Shown: positions 23,000-35,417 of the stretch, in pieces | Layout: the number at the start of each line of letters is the position of its first letter | Position numbering within the stretch: the stretch's first letter is position 1 | Assembly (NCBI GenBank): GCA_030549175.1 | Contig: JAUKUA010000002.1 | Span: 3,162,001-3,226,000 of the forward strand | Source: Lasiosphaeris hirsuta | Lineage: Eukaryota > Ascomycota > Sordariomycetes > Sordariales > Lasiosphaeriaceae | Direction of reading: 5' to 3' | DNA length: 64,000 bases | Notes under the pieces: generated by a model | What the model was told of the DNA's origin: nothing | The model's database searches: none | What the model saw: only the letters and a program-made list of their open reading frames with translations | Translations under genes and position numbers: made by a program

Positions 23000-24224
23000 T
23001 TTAGGTGATGCTATTGTCAAGTGTAATTGTCAGTTTGGAGACTGTAAAGTGGTGCAAGACAAATCGGCCTGAAGTGAAATTCCTGGCTACCAAATTTATG
23101 GCTCTGGGCTGTCATGGGTGCGTCATGACATCAGAAAAGTGCTGGGAATTTATACGTACTGTTTGTTGATGGGGTAAGCTTTTTTTGGTACTGATCGAGA
23201 GGTAGTTGACACAAGACAGGGGCGTCGAGGAAGTCGGAGTGTGGTTTGGAGCTAGAAGGAAAGGGGCTGCACATTGAAGATCAAAAGACTTCCCGTCACT
23301 TTTATTTCTGCATCCGACCTGTGTACGACCGTTGGATTCAAGTTTCTCCGCCCAGACATCTGATGAAAGAGGCTCTCCTTACGGCTCGGTTGATTTGGTG
23401 TGATGGCGGTAGGCTACGTCATGGTCTCAACCACAACTTCCTGGTTTTGGGGGCCGGGGGGGGGGGGGATAATAGCCTATCAAAGCATCGGACGCAACAA
23501 CCTATAGGATTCCGAGATTCGACTTCGCCGGGCCGATATTGAGCATGTAGAAAATTCGAGGTCTTTCCTCCTAATTGATGAGGTGAGGTGCCTTGTCTTT
23601 CTTGCTTTAGTAGAAAATTCTCGCTGTAACCACCGATTTCGTTTGAAAGATGGGAAGCGCGAAGAAGGGCAAGTGAGCCGTACACTGGCCTGAGTCGAAT
23701 GAGTAAGGAAATGACACTATGGAAGTGATGAAAATTAGACACACTGTGTAGACCAGGTTAGGTACCTAGCTGGCAGCCCTGGTGCTAGGGGAGGTGCGCG
23801 ACCGACGGTGACATCTGGGGTTTCTGAGCAATACGGGGAAGGAAGCACCTTGCACGCAGGTAGGTGCTCCGACAGGGTAGCCGAGAGCATTCATTCTATA
23901 CCCTCTGGAAACAAACCTATCGTGCCTGAGCTGATTATTTCACCAACATAACATATCCCTCGATGGCAGGAGCGCATGATGCCCAGCCCAGCGGTCATGG
24001 TCTTCTGCTGGTCCAGGACTTGAGAATGCCGCATTTCTTCAAACATTTCACAAACATCCTCAGTCATTTGTATCGAGAATATCGTCTTGTTGTTTCGTCA
24101 TATCAATCCTGTTCTCGGCGTATTGCATACCTACATCCTCAATTTCGACATTTGCAGACATCGCGCGCTCGTCCGAATTATACAAGGTCTCGATCTTTGC
24201 GGTGATCAAGCAACCATTTGGGAA
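23000..24224. other. divergent intergenic region with G13
   Basis: About 1.2 kb holding promoters of the small protein (left) and the secreted protein (right). G13 lies at 23456-23468. No gene seen. Confidence 0.45.
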
Positions 24225-25169
24225 ATGGGATTCTCCCGGCTGTCAGTTATAGCGACTGTTCTGTCATATGCCGTTTCCTTTGTATCCTCTTCCCCTATCC
24301 TGTCCCCTGAGCTACTCAATCCACGTAATTGGAACGAAACCCACCCAACCGCTTCCCGACATGAAGTATTCTACAAGGCAAAGCACAAGGGGTTTGACAG
24401 GGCGGCAAAGCCCTTCTGTGGGAATGGCTCGGAACCACCCATATTCACGAGTAGGCATGCCATCTGGGTGCCTATTGAGTCGGGATGCTAACAGTGTGGT
24501 AGCTGGCGACTTCGACGATGGTGGCCCGGGTGTGATCATGCACGACCTGGACTACACCAACCGCCGCCAGCCACACTTCTACTTCTTTTACGAAAACAAC
24601 CAAGACGATCACCCGTGGAAGTATACAGTGGTAAGTCCGCTGGCGGCCCTCGCTTGTTGACAATGCCCCTGTCACCCCTCGCTGACCATGCCCTTGTCCA
24701 GCTCCAACCCGGCGCCCAAATTTTCATCTCTGTCTGCCCGACCTTTGCAGGACGTATCGTCCGCGGGAATCCGGCCTACAATCTCAACAGCTCGATCCAA
24801 CACAACCTAGGAACATGGGTTGAGATATCCTGGGAGGCACCGCCGAGTACAAGGTCGTGGGGCGATGTATCGCTTCTAGAGGGCTGCGACGGAGCGGCGC
24901 TGCTCGCATCGACGGACGGCAGTGGTGTTATCACGGGCTTCAGCATTAACATTCTCACAGGAGCGCCGTACGCAGCCCTGGCGAGCAAGTCAGACGGGAG
25001 TGTGGTGTTGGCTAAGACGGTCGGGGACGAGGCCAATTTTGAGGCAACACAGTATGAGCTTGGCTTGTTGGACCCGACTACGCAGGCTTTCATCGTGCAA
25101 TCATACAAGCCGGTTATCGTGACGACGAATGGGCGGTGGGACCTGACGGTGTATCCAGGGACGTATTGA
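24225..25169 (+). CDS. predicted secreted protein, function unknown
   Basis: Three exons (24225-24450, 24503-24630, 24702-25169) joined in phase give 273 aa. The N-terminus is a clear signal peptide (MGFSRLSVIATVLSYAVSF) with likely cleavage near SSSP. The rest looks like an all-beta extracellular domain: DYTNRRQPHFYFFYEN, WVEISWEA and WGDVSLLEGCDG, with several Cys that could pair. I recognise the layout from uncharacterised ascomycete secreted proteins but know no activity. Intron 1 is only 52 bp; its acceptor was placed at 24502 because the nearer one brings in a stop. Confidence 0.72.
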
Positions 25170-25848
25170 AAGTGGCTCAGGGGTGGTGGGTGTTGAGGCG
25201 GTTTTGGGATTAGCGAAATCTTTGTTGTGTTGTGGATTGGTAAGGTAGCCCGGGAGAGTATTTAGACAGAATAATATGATAGATATCTTGTGTTTGGAAC
25301 CATAAGTATCCTGTATTACTGAGCTCCTTGACATTAGTTGGTGAGATGCTTGTATCAAGGTTGCTGATGGCTTGCCCTAGCGAATGATCACAAAACTGTA
25401 AAGCATGATAGCGAGTGCGATCTGAGTTGCTCACAATCCGGAACCGAGAGGGATGAGAGAAAGAAAAATTTCAAGCCGAGGTGTAAGTGGACGGAAGCGT
25501 ATAGACCCCTGTCGGCTTTTTGGACCCTTGTCTCGGCCTCCCTGCCGCGGACCGCTGAGTCGACCCACACCCTCTGTCCACCTCGCGGCCTCGTGGCTGA
25601 AGCCCCGCGCACGCTAAATATGCCCCCCTGCGCAGAAGACCAAACAGGGGCTCAGGTCCGCATCGGGAACATCAGCCCAGCTCCCACATCATCATTCATT
25701 ACCTCCTTTTTAGCCTTTTCCCCAAACATCATCACTCGTTTCCCGCGTGGCTTGCAGCGCCCTCGTGTCGGCAACACCACGCGCCTCCTCTCCAATCGTT
25801 CTGGAATTCTGGGTTTCGTGGATCCCTCGGGATATCCACCTGCACAAG
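25170..25848. other. intergenic / leader of the Erv2-like gene
   Basis: About 680 bp with no gene seen; the right half is pyrimidine-rich and leader-like. Confidence 0.45.
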
Positions 25849-26564
25849 ATGGCGCGACGCCAACACGTAACGCTGATGCTCGTCGTCGGCGTTATGGTCT
25901 TCCTAGGCATGACCTACGTGATGTCGAGCGTCGGCAGCTTGAGGAACAGGAGCTCCCCGAGTGGTTCATCAGATGACTCCATCTTTGACTATGGGTCAAG
26001 CAATTCCGGGCTCGATATATCAAATAGTATCCTCACGGGAGGTTCTATTGCCCCGAAACTCGAGAATGCGACCGCAAAGTAAGCCACTCCGTCACTCGCA
26101 TGCGCCGCCCTGCATCGCACAAACCCTCCGCCCGTTTTACTAAGTTGCTAATCCGCAATTCTCAACTTTCCAGAGCCGAGCTGGGCCGCGCCTCCTGGAA
26201 ACTGCTCCATACAATGATGGGGCGTTTCCCCGAGAAGCCGTCGGCTGACGAAAGTCTGGCGCTCAAGACGTACATCCAACTGTTCGCTCGCCTCTACCCG
26301 TGTGGCGAATGCGCGTCGCACTTCCAGAAGCTCATAAAAAAGTACCCACCACAGACGAGCGGCCGCAACGCTGCTGCTGGCTGGGCTTGTTTTGTGCACA
26401 ACGAGGTCAACAAGAGGTTAAAGAAGAAGGAGTTTGACTGCAACAATATTGGAGACTTCTACGACTGTGGCTGCGGCGACGAGGATAAGAAGGGCAGCAA
26501 AGCCGAAGTCAAAGAGCGGGGCATCACGCTGGAGAAGGAGGAGGGGTTGGTTCGAGGAGGTTGA
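25849..26564 (+). CDS. FAD-linked sulfhydryl oxidase, Erv2-like (ER)
   Basis: Exons 25849-26078 and 26174-26564 give 206 aa. The N-terminus has a signal anchor (VTLMLVVGVMVFLGMTYVM, about 7-25), then a Ser-rich linker and an ERV/ALR domain (from about 78). Key features are the redox pair CGEC (120-123), the FAD-contact motif WACFVHN (147-153) and a further Cys at 166. The sequence then shows a CGC motif (175-177), equivalent to the C-terminal shuttle Cys-Gly-Cys of yeast Erv2. The family makes disulfides with O2 and passes them to protein disulfide isomerase in the ER lumen. The membrane anchor and CGC shuttle argue for Erv2 rather than mitochondrial Erv1. The tail is Lys/Glu-rich. Confidence 0.9.
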
Positions 26565-27330
26565 CCAAATATCGATTTCTGGATACGGGTGTTTCTTGGT
26601 TATCTTCGAGACAGGTTCCGATTCTACTTGTATAACTAATAGGCATGTCAACGGCAGGCTATGCACACGGTATGGTCACCGATGACAACCGAACGGGATG
26701 GCGCATGTGGCCTGTGGCCAGAACATGCTGGGCGAGGCCAGTAGGCGCCGGGGACCCTAATGGAACCGCATTGCGACAGCTGTCTGGGTAAAAACCACGG
26801 GCAAAGTCTTCGTTGGACACATCGCAGCTTGGATGCTGCTCGGCGAATAAGGACGTCAGGTCGATTTCGTCTTCCATACGGCAAGCTGCTAAGCAGCCCC
26901 GCTGATATTCAAGCCGGTCCCTTGCTGAAACTAGGCGAACGAGGCCCACCTCTTCGCCTGCTTAGTGGTGCGCTGCGGAGCGTGGACGACGATGGGATAT
27001 CTCCTATCAAGATAATAGTGGATAGTTGTATAATACCGATACCCATAGAACCTCTTTAGGTACATGGTGCCGTTTATTGAAAGCCTGCTGAAGCCAAAAG
27101 CTGAGATAAGCCTTTGGACAGGGTCGATAATCGTCACGTGATCCGCATTTGCCAAGCCCAGCCGCACGCGCGTGTCTGGAGCTGCCTTGAGCTTCCGAGC
27201 TCAAGCTCGCAACGACGAACGGCCTCACTCGTCTTTCTGCCATCGCATCATCTCCCCGCAATCAGCAACCGCCGTCTACCCTTTCCACTGCTAAGATACC
27301 CAACCGCGAATCCCACTACAAACTGCAGCC
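26565..27330. other. intergenic / promoter of proteasome beta-1
   Basis: About 770 bp with no coding stretch recognised. The last 150 bp before the ATG is CT-rich. Confidence 0.45.
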
Positions 27331-28371
27331 ATGGAATTCGGCACGTCGGGCTCGCTCAGCGAAGGTAAGAGGACATCGCAAGGCGCCCGCAGCCCGCCCC
27401 GACTTGTCTCATGCTTGATGGGCATTTGCTGAGCATTGCGACTTGTAGATGGTATTCACGTCGATATGGACCGGTTGAAGAAGGGCGAGGTCAAGTAAGC
27501 TGTCCCGAAACCCCCACCTGCATCGTCCGTGGAGGAATGTTTACTGACTGCCTCTTCAGCTTGGGAACCTCAATGTAAGCTCGACTCCCCCCCCCCCCCC
27601 CGGCTCAGCGAAGAAGACCTCTAACAGCAGCGACAGCATGGCGGTGACTTTCAAGGACGGTGTCATTCTCGGTTAGCCCTCGCCTTCTTCCCATTGCTCC
27701 GATCGCATCCCTGGCTAACAGGCATTCCCCCCACAGGAGCCGACTCTCGCACAACGACGGGCGCATATATAGCGAACCGCGTAACCGACAAGCTCACGCG
27801 CGTACACGACACCATCTGGTGCTGCCGGTCCGGCAGCGCTGCCGACACACAAGCCGTCGCCGATATTGTGCAATATCAGCTCGGCTTCTTCGCGATGATG
27901 AACGGCAAGCCCCCGACGACACAGACGGCCGCGGCCATTTTCCAGGAGATCTGCTACTCCAACAAGGATCGGCTCTCGTACGTCTTGCACCCCCCCCCGG
28001 CGGCCCTACTATGACTAGCGGGCTGAGTCAAGAGCTAACCGGGACTCTCTAGCGCTGGCCTCATTATTGCAGGCTGGGACGAGCACCATGGTGGTCAGGT
28101 GTACGCCATCCCGCTCGGCGGCTCGCTGCACAAGCAACCCTACTCGATCGGCGGCTCAGGCTCAACTTACATCTACGGTTTTTGTGACTCCAACTGGAAG
28201 GAGAACATGGAGGAGGCCGAGGCCGTCGACTTCGTCAAGGAGGCGCTCAAGGAGGCCATCAAGTGGGATGGCAGCTCCGGTGGTGTTATCCGCATGGTTG
28301 TCCTGACGGCGAAGGGCGCCGACAGGCACTTGTACCTGCCCGATACAGACTACAAGGTCCGACACACGTGA
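27331..28371 (+). CDS. pre3: 20S proteasome subunit beta-1 (caspase-like, Pre3)
   Basis: Six exons (27331-27364, 27449-27494, 27560-27574, 27637-27671, 27737-27977, 28053-28371) join in phase to 229 aa. Exon 3 is only 15 bp. A 29-residue propeptide ends at LG, and the mature protein begins with the catalytic Thr (T30, in GTSIMAV). Counting from it, Asp17 (GADSR) and Lys33 (TDK) of the active site are conserved, and Arg45 (CCRSG), the residue linked with acidic substrate preference in beta-1, is present. It degrades ubiquitinated proteins as part of the 20S core in nucleus and cytosol. Intron 3 contains C15 and intron 5 C9. Confidence 0.95.
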
Positions 28372-31300
28372 GCTAGCTAGGGCTAAGGCTACGGTGTGTG
28401 GATGACAGGGCTGTGGGTGGTTGGAAACTCAGACGGCAATCTGGTGCCCTTGACTACAGGGGGATGCTGGATGTGTACACTACAAAACAACAAAATAACC
28501 ACCTGTTTGTCGGGTTATAAAACATAGATGGGGCTCCCAGATGGTTGGTTTTCGGGAGGTTTTTGCTGTGCCGCGTGTGTGTAACAATGGCTGGCGAGCC
28601 TTGACCAGATATCGTCTGCAGTTCCTGCATTGCGTGCTAGCTGCAGCGACGATAGAATCCCGTGCAATAGCGCGGTGAGAAGGCGGTGTACGGAAAATTA
28701 TCGCCGGTGCCACCGGTGAGGTTTGGATGACCGCACTAGTTAGTTCATGCTCTCGGGCTTGTTGAGGGCGGCGAATCGGGGTAGAGGAGGCCGTTGGAGA
28801 GGGGGCCAGTTTGTGACAGTTGGGGAGCGAAGAAGGATTTTTGCGAGGGGATCCTTTCTGGGACGCCGTCTACTGTGTGCGAACTAGCTCCGGCTGCTTG
28901 GTGCCCAATCCCCCGGGTCGTGGCCGTACTGTGTACAGTTTGCATCTTGAAGGGGGAAGCGCGCGAGTCTGTGAGAGATCTGGCAAATCTTGGAGAGGAC
29001 GATTCTTCGATTTCGTGGGTACGTGATCATGATACGGGCGACTGGAACCGGGTTAAGGGAAAGGGACGGGACGATGCCATGATAATCATGATTATCGTGC
29101 AGTGATTATAAACTACCTAGGTATCCGTAGAGGGCCAGGTAAGATGACACCAAAGTGTGGCCGCCGCCAAGGGACGAAGAGCACGGGAGCACGGTTGGAC
29201 CCCTCGGCACCCCGCTCAGGCACCTTGGTAGTACCTCCCCACTCCCTACCTGCCCACCTAGGAGTTGGAGCGAGCCCGAGAGACGGCTGAGGATGGAACA
29301 TACCGGCTTGCTGTGCTTGGCATCGTTAACCAGCCGTTCCACCCTGGGAAGTGCTTCTTCAGATGTGTCTCCCTGAAAAGGTCGGTGAAGGATAAGGTAG
29401 AGTGGTCGACGGCCAGTAGCTCAGTGTAGCCCAGTGCTTGATCGTGTCTTGCAAGGGGGGAGGGGGGGAAGAAGGGGGGGGGGGGGGGGGGGGGCATGGC
29501 ACCAAACAGCCATCCTCCCCGGCCTGGCAAACAGCCCGAGGGAGCCCGGTCGGTTGGTCGGGCCTGTGCAATAAAGATCGAAACAAAAGCGCAGGAATAG
29601 CCACCTTAAAAGAGGCCCCGAATTTCGGCCTTGAAGAATTCCTTCTCTCCCAGCCTTGCTCCAGGCGCTTCCGGCTTCGCGAATCACAGCCCGGTCGTGC
29701 TCACATGGTCGCATGGGGGTTTGGGTACCTGTCGTTTGCCAAAAGTGGGTGTGTGAGAGCAAACACCCAATGACCTCCGCGGGGCAGACGTCGTCCTCCA
29801 CGTTGGATGCGGTACCAGATGGGGGAATAATAAGAATTAGTGTGGGTATTGAGCAAAATAGAAGAAGTGGCGTGCGGCGGGTTCAAGGATCGCAGCGATC
29901 GCTCGATGAACCACCGACTGGTAGTTCGTTTTACGGATACTCCGTAGTCCTAATATGGATGTTACCTTAGATGCGAATAACAAGGTTACGGCCAACTAGG
30001 CCTGCCTCATTTTTAGTTTCCCAATAATGAAATATCCAACAAGCAAGCTGGGCATCCCGTCTCCAGTCACACCTAAGGTACACATCTGCAGTGATGGAGT
30101 GGTGAGGAGGAAAGAATAGCGCAATGGACTTCTCAGCCCAAAGACGGTGGTGGATGGAGGAAGGGCCCCACCCACTCCCCTGCGTCATCCCTCATCCCTC
30201 CCGCGAAGCCCCGCCATCTGCACTGTAATGTATGGATGCGATGCGATGCATGGACTGTACTTAGAAAAGATTACGCACAGGGCGCAAGAGATAAACTCTC
30301 GGGTTGCACTTGCCAGTGACATCGAGAGGTGAAGCGGCGCGCCGTCTCGCGCGACCTGTAGCAGTGCCGTACCATATCTCAGATCAGCACTCCACTTTCT
30401 CTTATCAGCAACGGCGACCCAAACCAGCCTGATATCAGGTTAGAGTCCAGCAGAGAGGTCGTGAGAGGTCGCAATTGTTGATTGTCAGGTTGCCTTCACG
30501 ACCCCTCCCCCACCGCTGCGTGCGCAGCTAGTTTCCTGTCGTTCTCTTGGAAGGAACAAACGAGAGAGGCGAGATAATTCGCATCTGCAGCCCTGCTGTT
30601 TCGCATTTCTGCCCCATGCCCTAGCAGCTTCCATTGCCTCATTTGGCGCCATCGTCTTCCCGAGGACCCTGTTGGTGGTGCGCAACCCCCAGCCAGTTGG
30701 CCCCCACCTCCGCTGGCCGCCTCCAGAACCCAGCCGGCTCATGAGAGTCTGCGAGCGTCCCCTATTCTATCATCTTCACACGTGGTCGGAGGTCCTCGAC
30801 CCGGAACGCCGTCATCCTTTGGTCGCTCCAGGCGCGCCTGCAGTCCTCGCCAGCGCTCTGTGCATCGTGGATCCCTTGAGCTCCTTTGATCCCCCAGGGG
30901 GCTTAGCTACATCTGCGCTGATAAATATTCTCCGACGTCCACATCCATTGTCCTGCTGCGGTTCTCTTTAGATCTTCTCTCCCTCTCGGAACCCGGACCG
31001 GAGACGTCGACCTGGCAGCTACTAGGATCTTGGATTATCGCTGGAGAACTGCTCAACACTTGAGCAGATCGAACGAAACCTTAAAAGGCAATCGTCGATG
31101 AATTAGGCTTTTTTAATCCGTCCCATCCTGTCAACTGCAATCGAGCTCTCCGGCCGCGTCTTGGCTTTGCTTCATCGGCCATCGCTATGCGATAATCTCC
31201 CTCGCTCTCAGATTCTCTCGATACTGGGGCTCTGCTGCCTCTGTTCTTCCCTCCCTCTTTGCCTATTCTTTGAATCGCCACCTTATCACACGGCGACGGC

Positions 31301-32588
31301 TTGAAATCCCGGCGACGAAACGGCAGTCTCCCGGCCTTGTTCCTCCACACCACCCTGGTCGATTTATTTATCTCGGCTTGCCGTCCCGCCATTGCATCCG
31401 ACCCTCACACCACTCACTGCCTTACTGTTGCTTTTCTTGCTGTTTCGTCTCACCGCCATCCCCCGAATCGAATCGAGCCCGAATCCATCAGCCAGGAAGT
31501 TGGCTACCACTCATTGTCACTGATCGTGCCGCTGTTCGGCACAACCGCCACAGCCGTCATCGGAATTCGATGCGTGTTCCAAGACAATCGACCTCGCAGC
31601 CCAATCGTGAGGTGAATGACCTATAAATTGTTCCACAGCAGGTGAGCGCCAATAATTTCTTCTCGTGCTTGTCGTCCTCTCAGCAATTGCGTCGATGTGA
31701 GTGGTGGTGAGGGTCTGAGAGTGACGTCGCTTGGGCCGACCGTCGTACGAGGTGTCGTCGGGCCTTGGATCGTCGGCCTGCGACGAAAGCAAACCCAAGC
31801 TGTCTCGTCCATTTCCGCGTGCCGCCAGTTCGCTGCCAACAGGGTAAACCAGGGGTCTTTTCTCCATTTCGAGCGTCCACTGCGTCATCGACCACGAGTC
31901 AAGGATGGGGAAGCTGGGCCCGAAATGTCGTTTTGGGAGCGGGCCTGAAGCATCGCCAGACCGCAGCTCAACCGTCAAGCCTAGGCGCCATGCCAGAATG
32001 GTTCCAAACGTCATCCCGGACGGCCGGTCTTGCATTGAAGCGAGAGCTGGCCAGGGCAGCGGCCAACGGCAGCTCTGGGTGCTGTGGTGCTGTGCTCATG
32101 CGTGGGCAGCGCTGTACACGCAGCCAGCACCGTGCTGCGCTCCTCGTGCCATCGCCAGCGCCGCCGTCTAGTACCGTTGCACAGGCCTTGTTTGCTGCGT
32201 CGATCGAGCCAGCCGTCTCGCGACAAATGGAGTGCGGCGGTTTGAGACCCCCACCACGCTGGAGCCGGAGGACTGGTGACGGAATAGTTTTGGCGGTTTT
32301 GGCGGTGTTGGAGGTGCTGCGGGTGCTGCGGTGCTGCCGCAAGTGCGCTGGTGGAGTCCCGGCTCTTTATCGCTTGCATGCCTTCTCCAATTTTTGCCAT
32401 TTTGTTAGGCCGATTCAGCGAAGAAGAAAAAAAGCGGTGCTAACTGGGGTCTCCGCTGCCTGCCACACAGCCACCTAGGTCTCGGTTTCCATCCCGCTCT
32501 CGTCCCGATAGCCTCGACCTGCCGCCGCCGCCGTCGCCTTCCACTGCAACTGTCATCGCGCCCTGGGCAAGAATACATCGCGACCACA
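28372..32588. other. 4.2 kb without a recognised gene; probable long leader of the cyclin gene
   Basis: The left part is the 3' flank of the proteasome gene. G21 lies at 29474-29494. From about 30,400 on the sequence becomes CT-rich with many short unproductive ATG frames, as in long fungal 5' UTRs. A GTGAGC donor-like site near 31,642 suggests an untranslated intron, but its acceptor cannot be fixed. No coding frame here shows domain character. Confidence 0.45.
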
Positions 32589-32609
32589 ATGCCATCATGG
32601 CAACTCTAA
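32589..32609 (+). promoter_or_regulatory. upstream ORF overlapping the cyclin start codon
   Basis: ATG at 32589 opens a six-codon frame (MPSWQL, stop 32607-32609). It begins 8 bp before the main ATG (32597) in another frame and ends inside the main coding region. Ribosomes that start here would miss the main start, so it should lower or gate cyclin synthesis through leaky scanning. Confidence 0.6.
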
Positions 32610-34273
32610 TCGGCGACGTCTTTGCGGAGCCCTCGCGATTTCACAACATGATCGGGGCCACGGGCCTGCAGCACCAACACCCGCACGAACCTCACTTCCA
32701 AAGCCGATCGGTCAGCAGGTCGCGCGATCGCGACGTGCATCCGCACCAAGCGACGCGACCGCCCCCTAGCCCGCGTAGGCAGAGCTCGGTCACCTCGGCC
32801 AGCGCCTGCTACCCGTCCCAAAGCTATCGCGACGTGGAAGAAAAAACAGCGCCCGAAGCAAACACAAAGGAAACCGGGCAAACTACATACCAGGCTGCCA
32901 CCAACGCGGGGGCCTCCCGCTTCCCCTCCCCGCCACTATCGTCATCGCCCTCGGAAGCATCGTCTAGCAGCGCACCACCGCAGCATGCGACCCCAGTGCC
33001 CATGGCTTCTGCGGCGAATAACCAGGCCGGCTGGACATCTTCGGCTCCTTCTTCAAACGCCTCGTCGGTCAGCACCGCCGCGACCGTGATACCCGCCTCC
33101 AGGCCCATACCCTCTCCGGACTCCGATAACGGTCCGCGATGGCCCTCCTCCACGGCCCCGCACGCGATACACTACGCGCCTAATTCGCCGACTCTTGACG
33201 AGCGGTCCGGTTCCCCGGCGCCTCCACAGAAGACCATCCTCGTCCGGGATCTCGCCCATATCCAAAGCATGGCCCGGACGGACTTGCTCACAGCTACCGG
33301 CCCCGGTATTCTGAACGACCCGCCCCTGCAGCAAATGAAGTACGAAATCAGCGGTATGCCCATTGGCGATATCATCGAGATGGTTGCCGCACTACTCACC
33401 AAAATCACCACAACCAACGACCTTCAACACGACGCCCTAAACCGAAATGCGCACCACGTCAAACAGGTGCAAGCGCAAGCCAGAAGCGAAGAGGGAGGGG
33501 GGGAGAGCAACATGAGCCCGCTGAGCAGCAGTGTGCTCGCGTTCCATGGCAAAAACGTACCTGCAATCACGATTCTGAGCTATCTGAGTAGAATTCACAA
33601 GTATTGCCCTACCACCTATGAGGTTTTTCTCAGTCTCCTGGTATACTTTGACCGTATGACAGAACGGGTCAATGACATGGTGATGAAGAGCGAGGAAGCA
33701 AAGCGGGTGCAGCTGGAGGCAACCCTAGCCAATCCGCTGGCGCACCCACAACAAGCGCAGATTAGGAACAGCGCGGATACTGACATTGCCATGCGCGACG
33801 ATGGTAGCGATGACGAGACAGACTCTGATTTGGCTGACGACGACGACGACGACAAGGAGACGATGAGCAGGGCGGCAGGAGGGGTGCCGCCAATTCTTAC
33901 TAGCATCAATTCCGCGGCTACACAAGCAACATACTTTGTGGTGGACAGTTTCAATATTCATCGACTCATCATAGCGGGGGTAACTTGTGCGAGCAAATTC
34001 TTCTCGGATGTTTTCTATACCAATTCGCGATACGCCAAGGTATGTCTATGTTCTTGTCTCTCGGGCGCCCCCCCCCCCAGACAGCTAATAGCAAAGTAGG
34101 TCGGAGGTCTCCCCCTTGCTGAACTCAACCATCTTGAACTTCAGTTCCTCCTCCTCAACGACTTCCGGCTGGCGGTGCCAGTCGAGGACCTAGAGGCTTA
34201 TGCGACTATGTTAGTGGAGTTTTATGCTAGGGAAGTGGTCTCGCAGAGGTCGCGGCCGGTAGTGGGGGAATGA
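32597..34273 (+). CDS. PREG/PHO80-like cyclin (phosphate control)
   Basis: Exons 32597-34039 and 34100-34273 give 538 aa. The N-terminal 200 residues are Ser/Pro-rich and disordered. The Pho80-type cyclin box starts near residue 240 (GMPIGDIIEMVAALLTKI), continues with VPAITILSYLSRIHKYCP and VFLSLLVYFDRM, and resumes after an acidic insert (DDDDDD) at YFVVDSFNIHRLIIAGVTCA and the exon-2 stretch VGGLPLAELNHLELQFLL. Splicing joins RYAK to VGGLPLAEL, as in this family. Neurospora PREG and yeast PHO80 pair with a PHO85-type kinase and hold the phosphate regulator NUC-1/PHO4 inactive. That this protein has that job, rather than a Pcl6/7-like one, is inferred. Intron contains C11. Confidence 0.88.
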
Positions 34274-35417
34274 ATGGGATTGATGTTGGAATATTTTGAA
34301 ATTGGCAACTTTTGGAAGGGATTATAATGCCCATATATCACGGGTAGAGGGTCAGGCGGGAGGGGATCTAGATGCTGTTCAAGATTAGTGCACTTTGAGA
34401 GGAGTGGGTGGGATTATGGCCATACCAAAGAGATGGACGGCGGGGGGGGGGGGGGCAATATACCGTGATTAGATACATCGGTCATGGAGAAATGAGACAA
34501 TGTGGGTGGGTGGCGTGGCGTCCGGAACATGGCCAAACATAGGGTACAGAGTCAGGGCTATGTTTGTCTTTGTATCTTTTGTGCGTGTTTTGTGTGTAGC
34601 AGAGATCTGATTAGGCAAGTACCTAGGTCTAGGTGCCTACCGGAAGCGAGTTTTGCTTTCTCTTGCTGTTGTTTTTTTTTTTTGGAGCTCTACTAGCGGG
34701 CATGGGTTTTGGGTGCGAGGCTTTGGAATAGGGATGGTCGAATAGATATCAAGGATGGACAGACAAACTTGGCTGGGCTTTTTGATCATGTGAGATGATG
34801 GCTTTGATGTTGACCTCCTTCGATGCTGTTGTTTGGCAGAAGTTGATTTAATTATCTTTTAATACCTATAAGGGAGTACAGGTCGAGCATAGAGCGTTAG
34901 ATTGTATGTTATAAACTTACCAGGTGTGATATGAGGAGGTCGCAGTGGTGCAAGTGACTGTGAAAAGGCATAGAAATGGGGAACTAGTTGTAACCGGGAA
35001 GACGAGGCGGAAATGAGTCATGTGCTTTCGTGGAGAGTTGAGAAGGGATCATAGGTCTGCCCAAGACAAGGCCCTCACTGATATTCTCATGTTTACCTGC
35101 CTACCGTAGGTACTATGAGCTTGAATGGAAGCAAATCAGGGGTTGATGTGACACGATATTGCATGGGCTGCGCAGACCCTGGCTTGCAGTCACCAACCCT
35201 CAATACACTACCCAGTTTTGGCGGCCCTTCGAAGTCTGCCAGGCCCGGAGAGAGCTGGGATTGGATGGAGTACCCAAAGGCAGAAAGTGCTCTTTGTGGG
35301 GGGCTAAGCGCCGTGAAATAAAACCGTAGCCTGGTCCCTCAGCTGAACTTGGACGAACAACGTCGAAAAACTTGAGAAGCAGCCGGAACATTTGTTCACC
35401 AGATCAGGCCTTGCCAA
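34274..35417. other. intergenic, no gene seen
   Basis: About 1.1 kb with the cyclin 3' flank, G14 at 34442-34455 and the promoter of the Kelch gene. No coding region recognised. Confidence 0.45.
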
